DNA of 64,000 bases from Rostrohypoxylon terebratum (lineage: Eukaryota > Ascomycota > Sordariomycetes > Xylariales > Hypoxylaceae). Where the stretch lies: NCBI GenBank assembly GCA_022497145.1, contig MU385861.1, forward strand, positions 437,934-501,933. Direction: 5' to 3'. The number at the start of each line of letters is the position of its first letter. Position 1 is the stretch's first letter. Shown here in pieces: positions 56,977-64,000 of this stretch. The notes beneath the pieces are model-generated. The model was not told where the DNA came from, searched no databases, and saw only the letters and a list, made by a program, of their open reading frames with translations. The translations under genes were made by a program, and so were the position numbers.

Positions 56977-59885
56977 TTATGCCCACGACACACGGAGATT
57001 CCTTTCCGGACGACCAGAACGATTAGTCCTGCCTCTAATAGCTGATCCTCTCGGCGCCGTCTCGCTAGCTCGCCAATTAAGTCGATTAGGAGGAGGGGCC
57101 AAGGGGGTAGTCGTACCCAAGCTTCCTAGGAAAAGGCGTGGTCTCGCCGGAGTAGGAATATAAGGCTCCTCCTGGGCATTTTCGGTCCTGGTCTTCGCCG
57201 CAGCTTGCCACTTATCAAACAACCCTCGTGCCTTGTTGAGTGAAGCCCTGTGTTGGGCGTCTTCCACTACTTGGTCGACGCTTCTGTAGTCTCCATTAGG
57301 GAGCTCGACGGGAACAAGTTTGTCTGCCGTTCGACCATACCAACTCTCGAAATGTATTCGCAGCTGCCTTCTCTCTTTCTTCTCTAACGCGTTTGCTACC
57401 ATGAGTGGTCGATTAGGTATCTGGAGGGAAGTAAGATTCCATTTCTTCAACGCCTTCGATTTAGCCGACTCTTCCCAATGTTGCTCAGCGTTGATACGCA
57501 GGCCTTCATGACGTTCTGACCGATCTCTCCATTGCTGTAGAATCTTTTCTTTGGCCATCTCCTCGCTTGTAATACCCATGTTACTCCGCTCTCGTGCCCT
57601 CTCGCGCCATATGTCGAATGATTCCATGCTCTGTTGATATTCTCGATCTGCAATAATATGCTCCAAGACTGCATCCATTGCTTCATATCGTTCAAAGCTC
57701 GGCTGCAACTTCTCACGCCATTGCGCAATGCATCGCTCACCCATGCCTTTCTTCACGATACGGCGAGTCTCCAGATGCGCATCTTTCAACTTCTGCTTGC
57801 GCTTCTTTTTGGCTGATTCCTGCCACGATAACAGAGTATCTCTGGTCCTATAATAGTAGTCGGCCCGCTGAGCATAGTGCGCGAGCGTCTTTTCCTCATG
57901 CTCGGCCGCCCGCTCGGTTTGCGCTCTCCAAATAGGAAGTGACTTTGTAACCCCGCTATAATATTCGGCTCGATTGGCATAAAGCTCAAGCACTCCTTGC
58001 TGCTTGGCAGCGCGTTCAGTTTCGCTCCTCCATATGGGCACCGACTTGGTGGCTTTATAGTAAAAATTGGCTCGCTCGGCATAATGGCCTAGAAGATGAT
58101 CATGCCCTTGCATCCTCTCTGCGTTCTCTTGTCTCCATACATCTATGGCTTTAATAGCTTTATTGTAGTAGCTCGCTCTTTCTGCATTATATCGTAGAGT
58201 TTCTTGTTGCTGAGAAGCCTGCTCCGCCTGGGAACGCCATACAGGAATTGCTTGAGCAGCCCGTTCATTTTGTTGCCCGATTTGGAACTCTCTAGCTTTT
58301 TCCCGTTTATCTGATGTATACTTCTCCCAGATATCATAATAACGCATCCGGAGAATGTGTCGTCGTGCAAGCAACGTTATTTCATCCATCTCGTCGTCAT
58401 CAGAATCATTGGGATCATCCTTAGAACCAGTTTTCTTCGTAGGGATCTTGGGAGAGATTTTCTCGCGAATGTCAGGTACAGCTTGAGGTGGAATAGGGTC
58501 ATTGACGGCAGTATTAGATACCGCACTTTCATTTGGTAATGGAGACTTGGGGGCAGCTTCCGAGCTTGCAATATAAGCAGGAGGCGAAGGTTCGACAGGA
58601 CTATGACGAGTCTCGTCCATTTGGACATCCTGGTCTGGTCGGCGGTGAATACCGAAGGCCTTGGACTTTAATCTCATTTCGTAGACTTTAGCAGCCATCT
58701 GTGCTCTATCCGATTCTTCTTCCAACCGGTTGGACCAATTCGCGAATGCGCGCGATAGCATCAAGTTTTTATGTGCTTTTGCGGCAACCCGTTCAATGGG
58801 ATCTGAGGACTCCTCGATTTTCTGGACTTTACGGCTTTGCTCTCTTGCATTTTGTCGCCATCGCTTCAAGGCAATTTTGATATTATGAATCTCGCGAGCT
58901 CGTATCGCAATCCCCTCGAGGCGCTTCGAGTATGCATTCGGCGGAAGACAGTGGGGTGGCACACGATCTACATCGGCAGATAAAGCTCTCCATTCTTCAA
59001 ATTTTGCTTCGAGATCTTCTTCCAAGTCAGCCTGTCTAGCGGCGTTGAATTGCTCGCATAGAGTGCCAATATAGTTAGACTTCTTCTGCCATTGACGAAC
59101 GGCCGTCATTGCGGTGAATTTATTGTGATGTTTTTTTTGAAAGGCGATTGCGCTACATTCGAGTTGCCGTTCGATATTTGAGAGATTGGCAGGATCCTCC
59201 TTAGTAGAAACGTTATCATTGGCATCGTCGATATGATGATCATGCCGATCATACCGATCCCCGGAAACATTGTGGCCATAACCATCATGATTACTGTTTA
59301 CAACGGGGTGTTCTTTTTGTACGATTCTACCGACGACGGCATGAGGGTCTTCACTATCGACAATAGACATCTCATCGGAAGTATAGGCAGAATTGGAATG
59401 AGCATCATCAGACTCGTTTCCTTGCGGCGGGGGGAAGTCCCATTGAACTGTAATTCCTAGCTTGGACATGACCGTCTTGAACTTCTCTCTAAGCGAATCG
59501 GTATTTCTGACACCCCCGACTTTAAATACGAGCTCGCTAATAAGGCGGTCATCGTCTGGGTTGATTCCATATTGAGGAAGGATTTCGTCATAGGCATTGT
59601 ATAAAGCATGAGTCGGTAATCGGGAAGTAGGGGTGTAGTCGTTCAATATCTCTTCGGCTCGTGTTACGATATGGTAGAGAATCTGGATGTCTAGAAGGAA
59701 TTAGCAGGATAGAGAAACAGGTAAAAAGGAAGCATACCCTCGTCAGAGTACTTATCCCTATCCATGATCAGACTCTCGTGAGAAGGCACAGCAGACGAAG
59801 CCATGGTTTCGTGAGGTTCAGTTTCATCATCAGATGTATCAGACAAATCGGTGAGATATGGCCGAAGATTGTATAAGAGGGCCAT
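56977..59885 (-). CDS. SFI1: Spindle pole body protein Sfi1 (centrin-binding)
   Basis: Elongated half-bridge protein that binds centrin (Cdc31) and drives spindle pole body duplication. Two exons, 59885-59738 and 59690-56977, with a 47-bp intron, give 953 residues. The N-terminus is acidic and Ser-rich (LTDLSDTSDDETEPHE). After a folded segment (LPTHALYNAYDEILPQYGI) and a linker, the body from about residue 190 to 850 is a chain of helical repeats with a tryptophan near the end of each: AVRQWQKK, ALKRWRQNA, AFANWSNRL, YDIWEKY, AIPVWRSQ, AIDVWRQE, SVPIWRSE, SLPIWRAQ, TLLSWQES, CIAQWREK, SFDIWRER, LQQWRDRS, ALKKWNL and HFESWYGR. This is the Sfi1 repeat pattern (PF08457). The C-terminus is Arg/Pro/Ser-rich with SGRPERNL, a possible phosphorylation region. 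Repeats such as RAxYYxxxxKSxPIWR are very alike, suggesting internal duplication. Confidence 0.93.
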
Positions 59886-60559
59886 AGTAGAGCCGTAATC
59901 AAGTTGCGGTAATCGTGGGTGTGCGCATCATTTAATAGCTGGCAGCTTTTTTTAGGTAAGAAGGTACTATAGATGTGAGTACCTATGACATATGTATGTA
60001 GTTTGCTAGTGGTTTGAAAAGGTCGGTGCAAGCCGACAGTCATTCATCAATCAACGATTGGGCAACATGATTGAAGAAGAGAAGAAATTCGAGTCTCGGA
60101 AGAGAAACAGAAGGCACAGAAGAAGATACCTTAGATAGTTTTGACTAGGCAAAATTGACTTTGATTATAAGCTTGGATTTGAGTTTACTTAGAAGTCTTA
60201 GATAATGAAAACTTACCAAAGTCGCGTCGCGACCAGTATCAATTAATTGAAGGTTGGAGCTACGATTTAGTGGGGCCATACCTACTAGTTGGTGTAACCA
60301 TATTAATTACATAACGACAATAAGATACGTACCATTATCCATACGTTACTTGGATATGTATTCATAAATGCATAAATTTTTTCATTCATGGATATGACGT
60401 AACATTCTCTGCGGGATCTCTGCTCAATCAATGGGTTCGACTTGTTCGAGAGTAGGTAATACAATCTCCAACTTTGGGGACTTTATCAAGCTTCGAACTT
60501 GTCCAGTTTTCATATTCATATCTATATTCATATTTCAAAATCTATGAGATTTCGATACA
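59886..60559. promoter_or_regulatory. Divergent promoter between SFI1 and the NDUFAF8-like gene
   Basis: 674 bp, AT-leaning, between two divergent starts. CATTCAT/CATAAAT words repeat near 60360-60390. No gene. Confidence 0.5.
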
Positions 60560-60880
60560 ATGCCACCACCACGTCAACGGCCGATTCAGAAATTTGCCGC
60601 AGCCGTCTCTCAATGCTCCGCCGAGGTATTATTCCCTGATGACATGATTCAAAATTGCGGGACATGATGGGTACTAATTATCACATAGGCAAGCGTGTAT
60701 GGGAAATGCATTGTTGCCGATTATAATTCGGTTCATAAAGACAAATGTGCCAATGAATTTCTTAGATTAAAAGACTGTTTCCTAGTGAGTCATGGAGTCT
60801 ATATAACCTAGGACCTAGGTTATTATCGAGACTATAGTGAGCTCATGAAGCAACAGAAAGCATCCAAAAACACTCGATGA
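60560..60880 (+). CDS. Twin-CX9C protein resembling complex I assembly factor NDUFAF8
   Basis: A 61-residue protein in three small exons, 60560-60625, 60689-60784 and 60857-60880. Each junction is GT-AG and keeps frame; intron 1 has a TACTAAT branch. The sequence has two C-x9-C pairs, CSAEASVYGKC and CANEFLRLKDC, separated by 16 residues, forming the helical hairpin imported by the Mia40 disulfide relay into the mitochondrial intermembrane space. The arrangement (basic N-terminus, A-A-x-x-x-x-C-x-A-E-A, Y-G-x-C, C-x-x-E-F, L-x-x-C-F) closely follows human NDUFAF8, which works with NDUFAF5 in complex I assembly. It ends in LKASKNTR. Exons are too short for ordinary ORF finding. Another CHCH protein is the alternative. 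Confidence 0.82.
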
Positions 60881-61747
60881 TAGTGTCATATTACCAGAGT
60901 CACCTCTATCGACACAAAAATAAAGTTCAAAGGCGAACGACGATTATTTTAGGAATATTATTAGGCATGGAAATAGAGGTTCCTGGGTTTCCTCAATGTC
61001 TTATCCTCGATTCTCGTTGAATAGGTACTTCGATATTAACTGATGTTGACTTTTATGGCAGTAGGTGATTATTACATAACACGGGTTATGGATTATGATG
61101 ATGATGACTAAACATGAATTTAAGAGAAGTTAACCTCATAAAGAGTGTTGGTCGGTTTGTGCTACCTGATTTTTACGAGGAATTGGAAATTGGAACCGAG
61201 TCCCCGATAGGATAACTGTGGTACGGTGATACCACATACCACACACCATAGGACCCATGTCTCAGCTGAAGTGAAGTATAACTTTGTGCCCCGTAAATAA
61301 ACATTCCGATCCCCGGATTTACGATAAACACTGCGGCAACCAGCAACCTTGAAAGGAGGCACATGGCAACATTCAAGCCTAACCAAAACCTCCAAGGTAA
61401 CCCCAATTTCTGGATAGCGATAAAGGGAAACTCAGGTATTATCCAACCATCCAAACAATCCAAACAACAATGACGTACCTGGTCGACACAAAACCTTGAA
61501 CACAACAACACAATCTGATTTTTTTGTTTTGGAGGGGGGGCCTTCAAAGAATCTATTGTAACTACCTACCTATTGTCATCACCTGGGCATTGTCACCACT
61601 GTAACCATCGCCGGGTAGTACTCGAGTCTCGGCCACTCTTTACCGAACCAATTCTATGCTTTGTTCCTAACCCGACTCTGCGACCTCAACTGATCATCTG
61701 AGACCTTTTCAAACTCAGATGGTCTACCAATCTGGCTAATCGCAATC
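60881..61747. other. Intergenic before MO25/hymA
   Basis: 867 bp in tandem orientation. Minus-strand open frames at 61162-61547 overlap each other and look like chance. CATCATCATAATC-type words near 61090. No gene. Confidence 0.5.
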
Positions 61748-63176
61748 ATGTCCTTCCTATTTTCCAGAGCGAGGACCAGGACTAACACTCTAGATCTTCC
61801 GAAGCAAGCTAGGGAGCATGTCCTAAAGCTCGACGGCCTCGGAAAGGTAAAGAAGCACGCACACCTTCACCACACCTTCACCACCTTCACCACCTTCACC
61901 ACCTTCACCACCTTGACCCCTTAATAACATTACTTCCAATGCTAATTAGTATCCCCTAGGCCGAAGAACTGGCCAAGGTGCTTAGCCAGATGAAGCTCAT
62001 CCTCCAAGGAACACCAGGTATTACCTCAACTCAGCACTGTCGCATGCGGTGGCGCATCCCCCCCTATCTCCTGCGCAAACATGTAACCGCCCAACACTAA
62101 TGCTGACATTGCCTCGACAACAGAAGTAGACAGTACCCCTGAACAAGTATACCAACTCGTTACGGGTCTCATAGAAGAAGACCTCCTCCTTCTACTCGCC
62201 CAGAACCTGCACCGCCTCCCTTTCGAATCCCGCAAAGATACGCAAGTCATATTCTCATACGTCTTCCGTTTCCGACCCCCGACTGCGTCGCCCAAGACCG
62301 ACCCAGTCGCATTGAGTTATGTCGTCAACAACAAGCCACAAGTATTGCTGGAGTTATGCCGAGGTTATGATCACAAAGAGAGTGCGACGCCAGCCGGCAC
62401 TGTGCTACGTGAGGTTCTCAAGAGCGAGGCAGCCGCCGCCATCATACTCTACGATGACGGGGAGGAGCCGGGATCCAGTCTGAAGGGTGTCACGGCGATC
62501 GATAGGGAACGACCGCAAAGTGGCAACGGAGTATTTTGGCGCTTTTTCGATTGGATCGACAAGAGTTCATTTGAGGTTGCCGCCGACGCCTTCACCACAT
62601 TCCGAGTAGGTCTAACGATTCAACGATCCGGCTATCCGGCCTAGACTAGGTAACTAGTAGTCATACAATATCTTCTAACAAATACCGCTATAGGAACTAT
62701 TGACCAAGCACAAAGAGCTCGTACCTCGCTACCTCACCATCAACTTTGAGCTCTTCTTCGACAAATACAACCACATCTTGGTACAATCCAACAGCTACGT
62801 TACGAAGCGTCAGTCGATCAAGTTGCTCGGCGAGATATTACTCGACCGCTCGAACTACAACGTCATGACCGCGTACGTGGACCGAGGCGAGCACCTGAAG
62901 ATCTGCATGAACCTTCTGCGCAGCGACCGGAAGATGGTCCAGTATGAGGGCTTCCACGTCTTCAAGGTCTTCGTGGCCAACCCCCACAAGTCCATCGCTG
63001 TGCAGAAGATCCTCCTCATGAACCGCGACAAGCTGCTCAACTTCCTCTCCCACTTCCTCGAGGACCGCACCGACGACGAGCAGTTCATCGACGAGCGTGA
63101 GTTCCTCATTAAGCAGATCCGGAACATGCCCCCGAACCCCGTGCCTCCCGCCCGCCAGATGACCCAGGCGGTCTAG
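61748..63176 (+). CDS. hymA: Mo25/Hym1 family scaffold protein
   Basis: Armadillo-like adaptor that activates STE20-type kinases in the MOR/RAM morphogenesis network; the Aspergillus orthologue HymA is needed for conidiophore development. Four exons, 61748-61846, 61960-62017, 62124-62605 and 62694-63176, give 373 residues, the normal length. Diagnostic blocks are MSFLFSRARTRTN, then TFRELLTKHKELVPRYL across the third intron. The highly conserved C-terminal half follows: NYNHILVQSNSYVTKRQSIKL-type sequence, LGEILLDRSNYNVMTAYV, LKICMNLLRSDRKMVQYEGFHVFKVFVANPHK and DEREFLIKQI. The first intron contains a 9-bp minisatellite. The last exon is GC-rich at third positions, consistent with high expression. 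Confidence 0.95.
61862..61917 (+). repeat. Minisatellite in intron 1 of MO25/hymA
   Basis: About six copies of a 9-bp unit (ACCTTCACC) with small variations in the intron 61847-61959. Pyrimidine-rich on the coding strand. Confidence 0.85.
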
Positions 63177-63574
63177 AGGAGGCCTGGGGGAACTGGCGGT
63201 GGTGCCGAGAGGGGCGTGTGCATATAGTCGATTTACTGCTTTTGTTGCTTTACCTGCTTGTGGCCGGCACGGCAGTCTGAAATTGCTGCTTTTCTTGGAC
63301 CTTTGCAGAGGGGAGTCTAAATCTCGACGATGAACAGATTACGGTAGACGTACGAAGCAGCCGTCATGGCAGACATTATTGCATTGTAGTTAGGCGTTTA
63401 GGTCATCACTGTCACCGGAGCCACGAAGAGCTCTTAACTTTGCAATCAAACACATCATATACATCATTCCTCATCTTTGAACCATTACGTTGAACTGCGA
63501 TGCCTTGCCAGTAAACTTTTGTAGGTTGGATAGGTGACATTACTACTATCAGATCCTTCTCACGAGCTGTCGGA
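63177..63574. other. Intergenic, convergent 3' ends
   Basis: 398 bp between the stops of MO25/hymA and the minus-strand dehydrogenase. Nothing else seen. Confidence 0.55.
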
Positions 63575-64000
63575 TCACGCATCACTCGCCATGAACTTCG
63601 CAAACTCATCCTTATACTCCTCCCTCCACCGACTCAACGGTGGACGTCCCGTAGCCGCATCTTGCGAGCTCCACAACATCCTCTTCCGATCCATCTCCTC
63701 CGTGACCTCATTATCTGGACACAAGACCCAGAATTTGCCCTCTCCCATCTTTGTCTCTAGGTAATCCGCTAAATAGGGGTCAGTGATTTCTTCAATTAAA
63801 AAAAAAAAAAAAGGAAAGGAAAGGTTTCGGGGGTGGAAATGTGCAGGAAGTCAAGTCCGCATCCAGGAGCAACAACTCCCAGCTCGTCACACACTCGACA
63901 GGTTCCGGAGGGGGGGGAAAGAACAACACTCAGTATCACATACCAACTTGCCCCGACGTCCACGGCGCATCCGGCTTCTCCTTCCCGCTCGCTGCGCCGG
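63575..64000 (-). CDS. Short-chain dehydrogenase/reductase, C-terminal part (cut by window end)
   Basis: Two exons visible, 64000-63944 (continuing beyond the window) and 63768-63575, joined across a 175-bp intron whose plus strand holds an A-run. The joined sequence reads KPDAPWTSGQVADYLETKMG, then GKFWVLCPDNEVTEEMDRKR and ATGRPPLSRWREEYKDEF. This C-terminal pattern (a segment like FWVLCPDNEVT, D-x-x-R, and RPPLSRWR) is found in a group of fungal NAD(P)-dependent SDR enzymes. The Rossmann fold and the YxxxK active site would lie upstream, outside the window. Substrate unknown. Confidence 0.7.

Noticed and set aside
1..64000. tRNA, rRNA or CRISPR features
   Set aside because: No paired A/B box signatures, rRNA-like blocks or spaced direct repeats were noticed by eye; a tRNAscan run would be the proper test.

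Overview
The window is nuclear DNA of a filamentous ascomycete (Pezizomycotina, most likely a Sordariomycete-type genome). Almost every gene has short GT-AG introns, mostly 42-130 bp, with CTAAC-like branch points. Proteins are typical of moulds: Zn2Cys6 regulators, a CE1 acetylxylan esterase, and ORC5, GLC3, COX5, Mus7/Mms22, Rav1, Sfi1 and Mo25 orthologues. Intergenic DNA is rich in CCTAGGTA-type words. I spliced the genes by hand; every complete multi-exon model below closes in frame, although one (the HD gene at 50-51 kb) needs a doubtful intron to do so.

Layout. 0-2.1 kb: the 3' end of an unknown gene, then a secreted acetylxylan esterase with XlnR-like and CreA-like sites upstream. 2.4-12.7 kb: an Upc2-like Zn2Cys6 factor (-), ORC5 (+), the glycogen branching enzyme GLC3 (-, 8 exons) and mitochondrial ClpX (+). 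13.8-26.7 kb: COX5 (-), the 2,165-residue repair scaffold Mus7/Mms22 (+), and a mitochondrial tandem-AAA ATPase of 1,038 residues (+). 27.3-30.7 kb: a C2H2 protein (+) and a phytanoyl-CoA dioxygenase family oxygenase (-).

30.7-49 kb is gene-poor and accessory in character. It holds a small Prp3_C-like protein, a 385-bp MITE with 83-bp inverted repeats and a TA target duplication, a short Zn2Cys6 protein, two full-length Zn2Cys6 factors and a secreted acid phosphatase. No biosynthetic backbone gene is present, so I do not call a metabolite cluster.

49-64 kb returns to housekeeping genes: a MAPEG membrane protein, an HD-domain (cyanamide hydratase-like) protein whose reading frame needs an atypical 42-nt intron, RAV1, SFI1, a tiny twin-CX9C protein resembling NDUFAF8 that only appears after splicing three small exons, MO25/hymA, and the 3' end of a short-chain dehydrogenase cut by the window edge.

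The genes do not form one pathway. Mitochondrial functions recur (ClpX, COX5, tandem AAA, NDUFAF8-like), as do genome maintenance and cell-cycle functions (ORC5, Mus7, Sfi1, Mo25). The items most worth a second look are the tandem AAA protein with a degenerate first ATPase domain, the MITE, the HD gene with its in-frame TGA, and the short versus long pair of related Zn2Cys6 proteins. I saw no tRNA, rRNA or CRISPR array.
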